DNA of 64,000 nt. It comes from Trileptium ribeirensis (Eukaryota; Nematoda; Enoplea; Enoplida; Thoracostomopsidae). The translations under genes were made by a program, and so were the position numbers. This document shows positions 1 through 14,200 of the stretch, in pieces. Position 1 is the first letter of the stretch. The number at the start of each line of letters is the position of its first letter. Location of the stretch: NCBI GenBank assembly GCA_030248225.1, contig JASANE010026731.1:1-64000 (forward strand), read 5' to 3'. The notes under the pieces are model-generated. The model searched no databases, was not told where the DNA came from, and worked only from the letters and a program-made list of their open reading frames with translations.

Positions 1-1863
1 GTTAAGGGTTCTGGGTACTTACGGGTTAGGAATAAGTTGACCCGAACGAGAAATTTCAAAGCCCTATAGAGTCCTGATGAGAGTTTAATGCCCCCCTTTT
101 TGTTTGAAATCTTTAAAAACCCAAAATTTCAATTTACTGATACCCTTTGAAAATGAAGATTTTCATCATAGTAGACCGACCTCGTCATCCTTCCTATGTA
201 TTCTAAACTTCCTTTCAAAAACGTACATGAAATAAAAGTGGAAATAAAATAACTGTCCAATTTCCCGGCGTGTCAGGATAGATCTTCCCAGATACCAAGA
301 ATACTACAAAGCTCAAAAACGCAAATTTTGTCATGAGGGTTTCGCGCAGTACCCCGATCCATCCTGACACCCGGACACATACACGGGATACGTTATCGAA
401 TCAAATAGCAAACACATATATATATATATATACGTTACGGTCCACGGATGCGCACCGAATCAAACCTAGGGGACCTGATCGACAAAAGTGTTAAGCCAAA
501 TTGTGAATAGAATCGTGAAATCTTTCCCCTTGTCCCCGGCCCGTCCGACTACGCATCCGTGCCGATTTCCAATACAAATCAATTATACAATGACATAACG
601 TTATCATTTATGAATTGATAGTGACCCTGGGCTCGATCGGATACGCTAATCAGGAGATTTTGATTCAATTTTGGGTGCGAGATCACCCCGCGCACCTCGG
701 GCTGGTGGAGCGTGATAATACAGTTATAAGATACGATACAATATTTTTTATTTTATTCCACACAAGTATCAATGACATATCAATGAATTCCTGGATCACG
801 CTCCACCGGTATCCGATCGCCCTTCATTCCCCAAATTTGAGGCCCTTCTGGCCAGATTTTGAATGTTTAAGATTCCACGTAAAACTCGGGCTGTTACAAT
901 AATGGTCGGCGTTATGAAAAAATGTTTTCGCCCATCGCTCCATTGGCTCCAACCCACTGCCATGAAGCGCGGGTGCTTTTGTGTCTGTAATAATGAGACA
1001 ATGATTGAACCAAGCAATATGTGATTGGCAAAGAGGAATTATGTCACAAAACGTTTCGCATTAACATTCATTCGTTTGTCAGTTTTAACTGTATAAGCTC
1101 GTTAGCCGTGTACAAATATAGTTTAGTACTATCAAGAGTCCATTGTGGAAATTTTGTAGAAGAGTATGACACTCGGTCATATTCATGTACATTCCATTAT
1201 ACTGTGATCTGGTCATTTTTTGGCAAACCCCTCCCTCAGGTGCCCGCGGAGTACCGTCTATCAGGTTGCCAATAACTAATCAGATTATAGCAGGAGTAGC
1301 AATAACAGGTCACTGCGATTCCAGCTCGAATCTGGTTGATTGCTGGCGACGTGATAGCTGCTACCCCCTCCCCGGGGGACCTTTGGGGCTGGAGTAGGCG
1401 ATATACCACCGGGCTTGGTGTGATAAACCGAAAAGCGACCGCAGACTTCTTACAATCATGTGTTTCTAGGTATCTCTTGTTATCATCATTAAGATTGACA
1501 TTTCTGGCTTTGTGGATTTAATTTGCTTTGTACCCCATTTGGTGAATACGATTTTGTAACACGCGATCCTGACATACAATTTAAAAATTTTTCCTATAAG
1601 TGTCGGTGCGATATGATGTTCGTTTATACCGACTGATGCAAGTTAACTTATTTCTGTTTCATTACAGAGTCCGATAAATGTGAAAACAATGCCACAGCCA
1701 CACGGCTATAATAGCAAAAACTGAATTTTATCACTAAATCCCTCCCTCCGTACAGAAGAGAAACCTTTGTGTATACGTTCCAGCACAGTGGGTTCAAACG
1801 TTATGCGTGACGCTGAAATAACTCAAATCAAGTAAATTACATTTTGTAAATAAATAATTTTAC
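1..1863. other. Left flank, probably intron 6 of gene A; no gene seen
   Basis: There is no similarity to the expected last exon of gene A (GPYS... PETxG) on the minus strand. The stretch has a short TA microsatellite near 415-432 and the fold-back repeat at 637-818. Short open frames between 600 and 1520 show no recognisable domain. Confidence 0.5.
637..818. repeat. Fold-back inverted repeat
   Basis: The right arm at about 795-818 (ATCACGCTCCACC followed by GGTATCCGATC) is the reverse complement of two left-arm pieces: GATCGGATAC near 637 and GGTGGAGCGTGAT near 703. The left pieces are split by about 55 bases. It looks like a small fold-back element with an insertion in one arm. Confidence 0.6.
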
Positions 1864-2206
1864 CTATTTCACTATCCAATATTGGAAATGCTAGAACTTG
1901 AATTGCGCTACAAGAAAAAAATGTCGCAATAGAAACAGCAGTACATCGGGCTCGTGTAGCATACGGAGACGATTCAGCGCCTAAGATAAAACCAATCGGT
2001 GTGATTCCGAATAGAAATAAAGGAGACGCAATGAAAAAGCATCCACATGCGAAATATATCAGCGGCCGCGTTTGATAGTGTGAATAAAGGAGTAGCGCTG
2101 CCATAAATACGGTGTTGACGACGATCCCTGCTGAAATTAACGAGAGGAACAGCGGACGACGCTGACATCGGGCGATAAAGAACGGAGTTGTGAAGACGGG
2201 AATTAG
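1864..2206 (-). CDS. Gene A exon 6 (TM8-TM11)
   Basis: The exon is 343 bases, the same length as exon 6 of gene B. The acceptor is TTCTATTTTAG and the donor is GTAAAA. It encodes [20 protein letters not shown], then TM9 and TM10, and [17 protein letters not shown], the segment equivalent to the conserved E and R of the TM10-TM11 loop. Its first 160 bases are repeated four more times immediately upstream. It ends in phase 1 (split Gly codon). Confidence 0.94.
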
Positions 2207-5200
2207 CTAAAATAGAAAATTGTTTGATTTGTTAAAATGCGAAATATATCAGCGGCCGCGTTTGATAGTGTGAATAAAGGAGTAGCGCTGCCATAAATAC
2301 GGTGTTGACGACGATCCCTGCTGAAATTAACGAGAGGAACAGCGGACGACGCTGACATCGGGCGATAAAGAACGGAGCTGTGAAGACGGGAATTAGCTAA
2401 AATAGAAAATTGTTTAATTTGTTAAAATGCGAAATATATCAGCGGCCGCGTTTGATAGTGTGAATAAAGAAGTAGCGCTGCCATAAATACGGTGTTGACG
2501 ACGATCCCTGCTGAAATTAACGAGAGGAAGAGCGGAAGACGCTGACATCGGGCGACAAAGAACGGAGTTGCGAAGACGGGAATTAGCGAAAATAGAAAAT
2601 TGTTTGATTTGTTAAAATGCGAAATATATCAGCGGCCGCGTTTGATAGTGTGAATAAAGGAGTAGCGCTGCCATAAATACGGTGTTGACGACGATCCCTG
2701 CTGAAATTAACGAGAGGAACAGCGGAAGACGCTGACATCGGGCGACAAAGAACGGAGTTGCGAAGACGGGAATTAGCTAAAATAGAAAATTGTTTGATTT
2801 GTTAAAATGCGAAATATATCAGCGGCCGCGTTTGATAGTGTGAATAAAGGAGTAGCGTTGCCATAAATACGGTGTTGACGACGATCCCTGCTGAAATTAA
2901 CGAGAGGAACAGCGGAAGACGCTGACATCGGGCGACAAAGAACGGAGTTGCGAAGACGGGAATTAGCGAAAATAGAAAATTTTTTGTTTGGGAATGCTTA
3001 GAATATGCCAATTGTTTTGCGACTATAAGTGGATATATATCCTTTGGAATCAATACAAGCACCCAAGCTATTCCTGCCCATAAAATACACATTTTGTCGC
3101 CAAACCCCTATTGGATCTCACTCGTCGGAACGTTCATAAAAGTATACTTGTATATCGGTGACTACTACCTGGCGCTGTAGATTTCATAAAATACGCAATT
3201 TTATATTAAACAAACATCTTCATTGAACACGAGGACTACCGCTTCTACGATCTCACAATAGACGTGTGGGCCTCTAGTTGTGACTTTTACGTGCAAAGTA
3301 TTTTGTTCTCAAGAAGATGTTGCTCTAATAAAATCTTGCAAAAATCGCTACATTATTCGCTTTTGAAACATAAATTCATAGAAATGGTGATTTAAAGAAA
3401 CTAAAATTCAGTGAGTTGTAATGCATCATTCATGGAGCAGTGCGTGCACGAATTGCACACCGTAAGCTATTGCAGCGACCATGGTGTAGCAAACAATATT
3501 GTCATTGCATTATGTTATTGCCAACATAGCGCAACCAGTAGCACAAGCTAAAATATTGCTGCTACGATAACATTGGATTTTATTGCACCCTCAATAGCAA
3601 AAGCAAAAATATTGCCGCTGCAATAATATTGGCTTGCGTTGAACAACCGCAGAACGGTCGACATTAAAAGCAGCTGGATGGTATTGTAGAAAAAATAGAA
3701 TTTACTGTATTTTTAACTGCTCGGAGCACATGTTGAATGGCCACAATTTTATGTCGACATCAGTGCTTTTCGTTTTATAGTTTCCAACTTTTTGGGTAGC
3801 AGACTGATTTTGCTCAACTTTTTATATAAACTTTAAAACAATCTCCTTTATGATAAAATAGGAGAGTTAAAAATGATTTATTTCAAACCTATTTAAAGCC
3901 CATAATTACAATTGCCGGTACCCAAAAATACGACATTCAAATAGCACGCTTGATGATGCAACAACGTGGTTAAAACCTTAATTAAGGCCGATATCGAATC
4001 TACCTTTATCTTCTGACGTCTTATGGGCGAAGATATAACTTGGTCGTTTTATGGGTCGTTGAGCAGTGTTAACACTTTGGAAGCAGAATTAGATTGCACT
4101 GGAACAACAAACGACTAGATTCTTTTATGATTCGTTCACTAGATCAATTTCAACATACAATAAATATCCATCTAAATATTACGGAAAAAACGATCGCAGT
4201 TACAACGTAAACTAATAGTACATAACCGTCAAATGATGAACATGAGCAGGATATTTAGGATAAGTGATACATATAAACTTTTTATTATTGAGTAACATGG
4301 CATCATTACTTTGTGTAGCGCCAACGTAACTCATAATGAGAAATATTTTACAATTCGGCTGAATGTCAGTTTCCGATTGTTACCTGAATAGCCATTGACG
4401 TCACGACAACCGGTTCCAAATATTGCTCCGCTAGTGCGTAGTGGAACAATTTCGCACTGTACATGTGATAGATTTCGGCGCCACAACACGACCGTGCCAA
4501 TGATCCCAAAATACCAACAAAAAATCCCATTCGAAGATGACGCTGCTTTGCAACCATCGACATGGAACAACGATTGGCATTATTTCCACACGCCGCCTGT
4601 AGATATTCGGCATCGTAATCTATGATCGTAAACACACAGAATAAGCAACAAATACTATAACAAGATTACTAAGGTACACAAGTATGTTTTCAAAGCTTGT
4701 AATCATAGTGATAACTGAAAAAACCTGTTCATTATACATTAATAGTAAGCGCATAAAAACTAAAGAATTTTCCAAAAAATATGGATTAAAATTCGTCATT
4801 TTAAATAAACAAATTTATTAAAGTTCCTTCCAGAAGAACCAACGGCATATATTGATTGGTTTGGAACATTTTGGAAAAACCTAAGATTGTCATAAAAATA
4901 AGATCACATTGTTGTAGCCATTCCATTTAAGTATTTTTAAATGTAGATCATTTGGCGAAACTAAGGTTACAACGTAAGGTGAGCGATTTTCAGTTTGCGA
5001 ATTAAAAGCAATCAGATTAAATTTTTACTTTATTTTTCCTAAAAATAACATTATTTTAATTTTAAGAATGAGCGGTATATGCCATAACACTTCAGCTATG
5101 TTATTTGGATCGTGTCAGGATTTTGTCCCATAGCGAGGAATGTCCAGTACCTACATTCAATAATTATGCCTAAGCTTGGTCTAGCCTTGTCTCTAAACTG

Positions 5201-8200
5201 AATATCAAATTTTTATTCCGTCAATGGATTTTAGGTAATAATATTTGCCGCTAACTCATGTCAATTCCCTATACGGTTATAGAAGAAACGTAAAAATATT
5301 TTTCCGCCGCTTACATAGCCTGTCGACTTAAAAATCGTACCAAATTTACTAAGCTTTATAATCTACAAACGCAAGGCAAGTTTTGATTCAAAGACACTAC
5401 TTTCCCAGTTTTTTATTTTTATACAAACTTTGAAGTTAGTTCAGTGAAGTTAACAGTCAGTTATACGAAATTATTGCGAAAAATATATGTAACTAAAATC
5501 TTTTTGGGAATATTATTTCAATCCTTGTTCGAAAGTGTGTGACAATGTTCAACATGGTTTCCAGAGAAAACTTGAAACCACGAATTAAAATGGAAGCAAC
5601 GCATTTATTGTAACGAACCGTGAAACGTTTTCTTGACACTGGCAGCAGATCCGTGCAGTCGTGTCAAATCGCGGGTGGCTTGCGCACGATTTTGAAGGTT
5701 AAAATAGCTAAATCGCGGCGATTCGGGTGCAAATAGCCCAAGTAGCATTGCAATACAACTTAAACATGCACCAACGACATGTAAGTAATGCCACCGATCG
5801 TGGGACCTGTTAAATTTAAAATAGAACTGTTCAACTTTTCGTGGATGAAAATTTTTGGCTTTGTAACAGAATTATAGCAATCAATTCTCCAATATAACGT
5901 CAAAGACTACCGTGAAGTTCAACCAACAAATGGTGAAAAATATAACTGGTCAACGTTTCGTGGATGAAAATTTCTTTCTTTTCAAATGAATTATAGCAAT
6001 CAATTCCCAAATATAACGTCAAAGACTGCCGTGAAGTTTAATCTACAAATGGCAAAAATATAACTAATCAACGTTTGGTGGAAGAAAATTTTCGGCTTTG
6101 TAACAGAGTTATAGCAATCAATCCCCAAATATAACGCAAAACACTATCGTTAACTTTAATCTACAAATGGCAAAAAATATAACTAATCAACGTTTCGTGG
6201 ATAAAAATTTTTGGCTTTAACAGAATTACAGCAATCAATCCCCACATATAACGTAAAAGACTATCGTCAACTTTAATCTATAACTAGCAAAAATATAACT
6301 AATCAACGTTTCGTGGATGAAAATTTTTGGCTTTGTAACAGAATTATAGCAACCAATCACCACATATAACGTAAAAGACTATAGTGAAGTTTTATCTACA
6401 AATGGCAAAAAATATAACTAATCAACGTTCTGTGGATGAAAATTTTTGCTTTGTAGCAGAATTATAGCAATCAATCCCCAAATATAACGTAAAAGACTAT
6501 CGTGAAGTTTAATCTACAAATGGCAAAAAATATAAGTAATCAACGTTTCGTTGATGAAAATATTTGGCTTTGTAACAGAATTATAGCAATCAATCCCCAC
6601 ATATAAAGTAAAAGACTATCGTCAATTTTATTATATAAATGGCAAAAATATTGCCCATATAACTTACTGAAGTTTCGGGTTGGAAAACCAACAGTTGCCA
6701 AAATTATTTCCGTATGATAAGTCACCCAAACTTGTGGTGTGGTTTATGTCAACCACGTTAAAAACAACACATGGGTATTATACCATATTGACAGAGAATA
6801 CTCCCGAAGCTAGTCGAAATACACATTTTTTGCGACTTCATCTTTTGATTTATTGGGAAAGTGAACATTATAAATCTATTTATGAAAATACACTTATCCA
6901 AGTGGCACTTAAATTTCGTTAGCAAAGCAAAGATGCGATACAAAATTTTTCCAAATAGAACTAGGGAGTCACGTAACCATGCCACAGCACATTTGGTTTA
7001 TTACAAAAATATTTCAAAAAGTACAGGGATTAATTAATCAAACAACGTTTAAAACAGGTTTTAAAGGTCAGTGATCGACGACAGAATTGTGTCTAGTAGC
7101 TATATTTTTAGCTTAACTTTGACACTATTGCAGTTTATTTCATCTAAAAATATATTTCGGATTGAAGTTAGAATACAATAATGTAAGTTGCAGTTTGAAA
7201 CTTAACAAACTGTTCGTTCTTAAACAATTAATATATTTTTGTAACGATTCGAGTTGATGCGAACAACTTTAGCACTGGATTGCATGTGCCCACCATAAAG
7301 GTCTGTTTTAAGAAAATAATTAATTGAAGAAGCATTATTATATAAGAAGGACAAAAATAGGTCATAATATTTATTAGAAGCAGAAATTAGCATATGATAA
7401 TTATATTGTTTATAAGTAAGTTTATATATATTTTTGAAAATGCATCAAACCCTTGGTTGGACGAAATCGTATATTTCTTAAGGCATCGCAACAATTTTCC
7501 AAAACATGTAGCAATATTTGAAATAGCTGTGAAATCTAATGCAAAACTTCGTGAAATGGATTAGTGACAAAGATTATAAACTTAATTTTTATTGAAAACG
7601 AGCCCCGCTGCCATATTTTAGCTTCAGCTTAGCTCTGAGACGAATGGATTGAATAATAGGGAAGCGGACTCCGGCGGTCGAATTTTTAATTATTTAATAA
7701 TTTTTAATTATTTAATAATTTAATAATTTTTAATTATATATTTAATAATTGTCGCATTGGGAAAGCGCAAATTAACGCTCTTACAAAATAAGTAACTGAC
7801 GTTGCACAGCTTCGTAAAACCAAAATGAACTGTCAGCGCCATCAAAAAATCATGACTATGCGCAAAATAAAAAAGCATGGCTGAATTATCCGTTTCCGCT
7901 TGAAATATTCTTAAGCACATATTAATGTATCAATAAGATTTGGAATGTAGACAAAATACTTTGATTAAATGATTGATTAATATCATTAGTGAAGTAAGTT
8001 TGCTAAATTTTGTTTATATATTTATTGACTAATTAATTAGTTTATAAATTAACTCCATAAGGGTCGCGCAGGATGCTACCGTTAAGGATCGGTCTCCCTA
8101 AGCCACAGTTACCCCTCGCTTCCTGGCGCCAAATGCTAATTTTTGTAACTATGAAAATTTTATCAGAGAAAATTGGGAAGACGTAGAAATTTTTTAGCTA

Positions 8201-11200
8201 CCCTCTGGCGATGTAGTAAGTGTCTGGATGGGACCGTCGCATGAGTCGTACTAAGGCGTAATATTCCTGCGGAGGTAGTAGCAGTAGTGGGGTGTACCAA
8301 CTCTGTGATGGTTACCGTGGATGGTCCTGGTTGGTCAGTAGTACCAGACTGGATGGTTGAACTTCCTCGTGCTGGCGTGATTCGTTTCCGTTGAGTGGCC
8401 CGTCCAATAAGTGCCTTCCCTCGTTCTTCTGCCGATGCTCGTGTGCGGGGAGAGGTACCTAAGGTTACAGCACGAACGATCCCCATTCGGTGGGCGGGTG
8501 GTTCACTACTTGATTCCGCAAGCGTGAATTCGCTTAGTGAGTCGGAGGTTCCTGGTTGCGTAGTAGGCGTCCTAGAACTACTGCTGGACGTCTCCTGTCC
8601 TGCTTGACCGCGTCGTTCAGCTGAAGAGGGGTCCTGCGATGTCTGGCTGGTTAACTCGTCGTCTGCTTCAGCTGCTCTCACGTCCGCCGTAGTACCTTCA
8701 CCCGATGTCTCCGATAGATAGCTGGACATTGGTGACCCTGGTGGTTGAGTAAAGGCTGCCTCCCGAAAAACATATTGATGGGGAGACATAGGCCGGTCGG
8801 CAGCTGCTGGTGGAGCGCTATAAGGGCGTATTGTCGTATAGTCTCCTACAGTTTGAGTTGACATTTCCATTGGTGTCCGCAGCCGTGATGCCATAATATG
8901 TTCAGCTGGGCGTGATTGAAATAATGGATGGTCCTGAGCAGCGAGCATAATTGCATAGCGTAGGTCTCCTGAAGTGTATGGACCATGTACGACGATTCCA
9001 CCTGAAGCTCCTCGAGGTGTAGTGGACAGCGTAATATCCGCGGGATAGAAGTGTTGTCCTTCAAGTATGCCTACTCCTACAGTCGGTACGCCGAATGGAA
9101 CTTCCTCGCTGGTAGCTACTATCCTTTCCATCGTTGTTACTGGCACGGTGTGTCGTCCATATTCTACCTGCGTGTCTCGGCTACCAGGTTCTGGTATGTA
9201 CGAGAAAGCCTCTTGACTGGTAACCTGTTCCTGTGATATCGGCGGCCAAGATGGTTCTATTTCTCTATCTGGATCAGTCAGTGGAATCCGATTCCTGACT
9301 GTCCTTGGATTCTGCGGCTCGTAGTCGACCGTCCGATATTCGATGTGTTCCATTGCTGCCTGTTCAGCTTCGATTTCTGCGTATGTCCGGCGGTAGAAGT
9401 TAGGATCATTGGTGTACCTTTCCAGCCGCTCGCGGGAACCATCTACGCCCTACCACGTACCTGAGACACCTATGATATATCACAGGTGCCCATAGATAAA
9501 TACGTCAGCTTGGTGAAATATGCCAACCTCAGGAAGAAATCTAATTCAGGAAATATCGGTCAAGAACCCCGTAGCACATAGTAACCAATCAACGATCGCA
9601 GTATAGGCTATCCTTATTATAATAAGAATATTGTTGGCTACGATCCGTCTGATTTGATACGGTTGTACGATATTCATTGGCGATGTTTTTGAAATTAGGC
9701 GCCTTCCCAAGATATCTTTCTCTAACACATACCCGAGTACAGAATTAGTCGATATAAATGACGCAGTGACTAGTAGCGGAAGTGAAATAACGCCGGAAAA
9801 TGAACCAGCTATCCCGCGATGATTCGGTGATGCAATCTCGGTGCTATAAATTGAAAACGCCGAAAGTCCAACGCCGTACGACATCCCAATCATAAATCTT
9901 CCGACAAAGTATAGTTCCAGAGAGTGAAAGAGTGAGCGCGACGCAGCACATGCAAAGTTGGCCAGAGCGCAGAAAGCATTCTGACCGATAAGAAGTGTAA
10001 CCTTCCGACCAAAGCGGTCAACCAGAACATTTGACCTGAAAAATATGGCTTACTGATATATTTATTTATACACAGGGGTATCTCAGCGGATGTTTACAAA
10101 TCATAGAAAATATATCGTGGAAAATCTGGATATAGTTTAATAAAACTTAAGAAAAACCGTTTCAATCTGGACTTGCACTCTTGCGGTATAGAATATTTAT
10201 GTGGAATGAAATACCTGGGCGAACAAATATTGTGCGGAATATCAAAACACTTTCAAAATACGAATCGCGTACTTCCACCTTCACCGAAGGCAAGAAATCT
10301 ACAGAGTTTTTTTAAGAAATCCCGATACCTCAAATTTAATTTTTGCGTTAGAGGATCATTTTTATAAAATTTTTGCGTAGAAACATACAAGTAATGTTTT
10401 ACCCGTGGATACTACAACAGTAATACAATTACATATCCATTAATGCAACTATAATAGTTTAACGCATCTCCAGCGTTAAGAGACTAAATATTGCGACATA
10501 TATAATGTACGACAAATTTATATTTTGGAAGTACCATAGGTGTGTTAGTGTTAGTTTACAGTTGTACGGTCTCATAACAAATCTTCATCCGACAGATATA
10601 TCATATTCCACATAAACTAACATTCCTACAACTATACGAAGTAACTATATAACAAAATAAACACTACTATGATCACACTAATGGAGTAAGGCATTTACTA
10701 AGCAAAATGTACAAGTTTATATGCAAGAAATCACGCAAGACATAAAAAGCAAGGCATCAGTCGCGGGCGGAACTCAATGTGGAATTGTAACAGCAACAGA
10801 AGCAACTATTGCATCAGATTCTCGTGTGGCGTTCACGTGTTCATTGTTTACAAGTTCACGTTGTTTTACATTTTATTGTATTTACATTTTATTTATTTTA
10901 TCATTTTACATTGTTCATAATTTCATTGTTCGTGTTGTGTGTCGCCACAGTACTCCCCCTTCAGAACCGGGTTGTAATCGATCCGGGAAGCGAAAATGCA
11001 GACCAAACAGTGTCGATGATCGTTGTAGTTTCATTGGAACGCAGGAATCAGCAGTTTGTAACTGGGGTACTGGAGCCGGCCTGAGATCCGCGTGTGAACC
11101 AGCATTGAAGAAAGCCGGCTTGAGTAGATCGGTCGAGACGTTGTCGGATCGCCCGGAATACTGCAATGTGTACTATTTGCTGTTTCGTTTGAGGACGCGG

Positions 11201-14200
11201 TAAGAACCATTGTAACGGGCCTTGAGCGACCCGCGAACCGTATCGTCCCGGATGAAAACGAACGTGGAATTGTGAAGCGCCGAAGGAATGTACGTAGCAC
11301 GTTGAAGGCAATGCCTTGTCGTTGGCCGAAGTAAATCCACCGTATGACGAAGGTGATCGACTAATGATGATGGATGGATTTAGCATGTCTTGCTGTGGGG
11401 TCACAATTTCACTTTGGAGTCAAAGAGGAGGGCCACAGACCATCTCCTTGGACATTGCACCGATGTCCTCCTTGATAGTGGATCGGATGCCGAGGAGGAC
11501 CAAAGGAAGTACCTCATTCCATCGTTGATTGTTGTGGGCTACAATTGATACTTTGAGCTGGCGATGAAATCAAACTGTGCAATCGGGTGATAGGCCGTTG
11601 TTCGAAAAAGCGAGACACCAAGCAGCGGCGTCAGTTGCTTGAACAACGCTGATTCGAATTGTCGGCCACGATAGGTCGTTATGAACGCAGGTACACCGAA
11701 TCAAGCGATCCATCCGGAAAGCAGAGCCCGAGCGACAGTTTCGGCCGTAATGTTCAGGATCGGGATTGCCTCGGGCCATCTGCTGAATCGATCGACGATT
11801 GTGAGCAGGTAAGATTGACCATCCGAATACGGAAGTGGTTCAACGGTGTCGACGTTGATACGAGTAAATCGCCTGTTTGTAAGCGGAAATACAGCGATGA
11901 GACGGGAGAGTGCGTCAGCGGCTTGATTCCACTGACGTATCGAATATCGTCTGTAAATTACGCAATGAACGCAAGATGATGACTCTCGCGTGGCGATTGA
12001 CGTTCGGATCGTGTTCGAAGCGCGAAGCTTAACAGCTTGTCATCCGTGAGGACGTGGAAACGTCGGCCTTCGACAAAATGACGGAAGCGACGGATCGCAG
12101 AGTAGATGGCGATCAGCTCTCAACGGAAGGTTCTGCAGCGGGTCTCGGGCGGCGGCAGTTTTTTTGAATGGAAGGCCAGCGGTTCCCATTTGCCACGGTT
12201 GTGTTGTTGGAGTATTGCCCCGGTTGAGAATTTTGAAGCGTCCACAAAGATATTCAGCGGAGAGTTTGGATTCGGATCGACCAAATGAGTTGCTTGTGCC
12301 AAAGCGTCTTTGCACGATTGAAATGCGGTTGTCGAATCAGACGTCCATTGAAGCGTCTTGGTGGTTTTGCGTTACCAACAAGCAACATGAGTAGTGCTGG
12401 CAGTTCAGCACACCGAGTAATGAAGCGATAATAGAAATTGAACATCGCGAGGAACTCCTGAAGCTTCTTTTTCCTGTCGGGCGCCGGAAAATCGCGTATC
12501 CATGAATCTTCGTTACCAGCCGGTGGATGCCTTCGTTTCTGACGAAGTGACCAAGAAATTCGAGGGATTACACTCTAAATTGACACTTATCGGGGTTGAT
12601 TGTGATCCCGAATTGGTCCAGGTGTTCGAACAGGGCTTGAGATGCTGCTGATGCTCGCCGACATCGCAACTTGCAACAATAATATCGTCTAGGTAGGCAC
12701 AGGCAATGTCCAAGCCCCGAATGTCCTATTCCATGAAACGCTGATAGGTTTGCGTGGCGTTTCGAAGAATGAATGGCATCCGCAAATATTGAAAAAAGTC
12801 TGATCGGAGAAGTGATGGCCGTCTTCGGTATGTCGACCAACGTAACCGGGATCTAGTGATACGCCCGAACCAGATCGACCTTTGAGAAAATCGTTTTGCC
12901 AGCGAGGTGCGCTGTGAAATCCTGGATGTGGGGGATCGGGTATCAATCTGGCTCGGTTGAGCTCTTCAGCACCCTGTAATCACCACACGGTCGCCAATCG
13001 CCACTTTTCTTTGGGACCATGTGAAGGGGTGAGAAGAAATTGTCCGATGAACTTTGAATGATACCAAGATCCATCATGTGTTCAAACTCGTGCTTGGCGG
13101 CCTTGAGCTTGAGCGGAAAGAGGTGGGCGGACCTTTACGTGGAATTGTCACAACAACATATGCAACTATTGCATCAGATTCTCCTGTCGTGTTCACGTGT
13201 TGAGTGTTTACAAGCTCAAGTGTTCACGTTTTGTGTCGCCACAGGACGATAGAAAACCATAAGTTAGTTTCCTATAAATTTTCGAAATATAATATATATA
13301 TATATATATTTTACGATATTACCAGCTATCAGAGATATTTGGATATCAGTTAGCATATATGGATCAAGATGTCTGTGTGGCTAAGAAAATCACTGATTCT
13401 TATATAAAAATTGAAGTGAAAAATTCAAATTAAAAAAAAAGTAAACACGTTATATAAACCAATATACATGGTAGCCACGCGAAAACTTAATCTATTTATG
13501 CTTCAGATTTATGCTTCAACTTAATCTCATTAATATTCATTGCCTCAGAAGAATAATCAATAGTTCAACAGTGCGCTGCACCATAACGGATTGCTACAAC
13601 AGAACATTTTGGACGCATGCCACTTTGGGCTCAGATGCTATATCGTTAGATAAAAGTACATCTTAGTGCGGGGGTACGGAGAGTCAGGGCATGTTTAGTG
13701 TAAGAATTAAATAAGATATAAGGCTTCGGCTAAAGCTAAGCTTTAAGCTTTGAAAGTTTATACAACGGAATAGCAGGCACCTAATTGACTGAACGTTTAC
13801 ATTGGTAACATTTTATATCTGGCAAGGCTGGTTTTCACCACTGTTTTTATGGCTGCATGACATAAGAATTTGTTACTAATGCACGACAAATTATTAGCAG
13901 CTGCAATACTAAAATATAGTATTTTAAGGGGTGGTTAATTCTTTTAACAAGTACCAGCATATATTTATAGATAAATATGAACGCGTGGATTTGGTTCCAG
14001 GCGTATAACTGATCGAAAAATTTCTTGCTTTGAATACATATGCCAGCTAAAAATTTGGCCTATATAATGCTGTTCATCAATGACAACGTTCTTAGTTAAC
14101 CACACCAGTCACAGATGTTTTTGAAGCTGTCACAAATAAAGGAAGCATACGTACATGTGCTTGAAAACGGCAGCATCAAAGTTCAGCTTGTCGGAATCAT

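Larger units (their letters stand above)
10778..13243 (-). mobile_element. Decayed Ty3-type LTR retrotransposon in intron 2 of gene A
   Basis: Two direct repeats flank a pol-like region: 10778-10949 and about 13139-13243. They share gcaactattgcatcagattct, gtgttcacgtgtt and the end gtgtcgccaca, so the termini look like TG...CA. Between them the minus strand carries reverse transcriptase, RNase H and integrase remains in that order. The right-hand (5') LTR abuts the start of reverse transcriptase, so leader, gag and protease are missing. No target-site duplication was recognised. The left copy has an extra T-rich stretch of about 65 bases. Confidence 0.85.

Noticed and set aside
1..40. ggttaagggttctgggt-like start as telomeric repeat
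   Set aside because: Only two imperfect words are present and they do not repeat.
2970..3092. Open frame starting [16 protein letters not shown] joined to the fifth exon-6 copy
   Set aside because: It does not match any part of the paralogue, and exon 5 to exon 6 already joins in frame without it. It is most likely intron sequence that became continuous when the acceptor changed from AG to CG.
8100..8160. TGGCGCCA as a primer-binding site for a retroelement containing the 396-codon ORF
   Set aside because: The word is palindromic, so it fits either strand by chance. It lies on the wrong side of the ORF for a leader, and no LTR pair was found.
12040..12445. Several short ORFs on both strands over the Ty3 region (for example 12106-12288 plus)
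   Set aside because: They are shadow frames of the RNase H and reverse transcriptase coding sequence on the minus strand.
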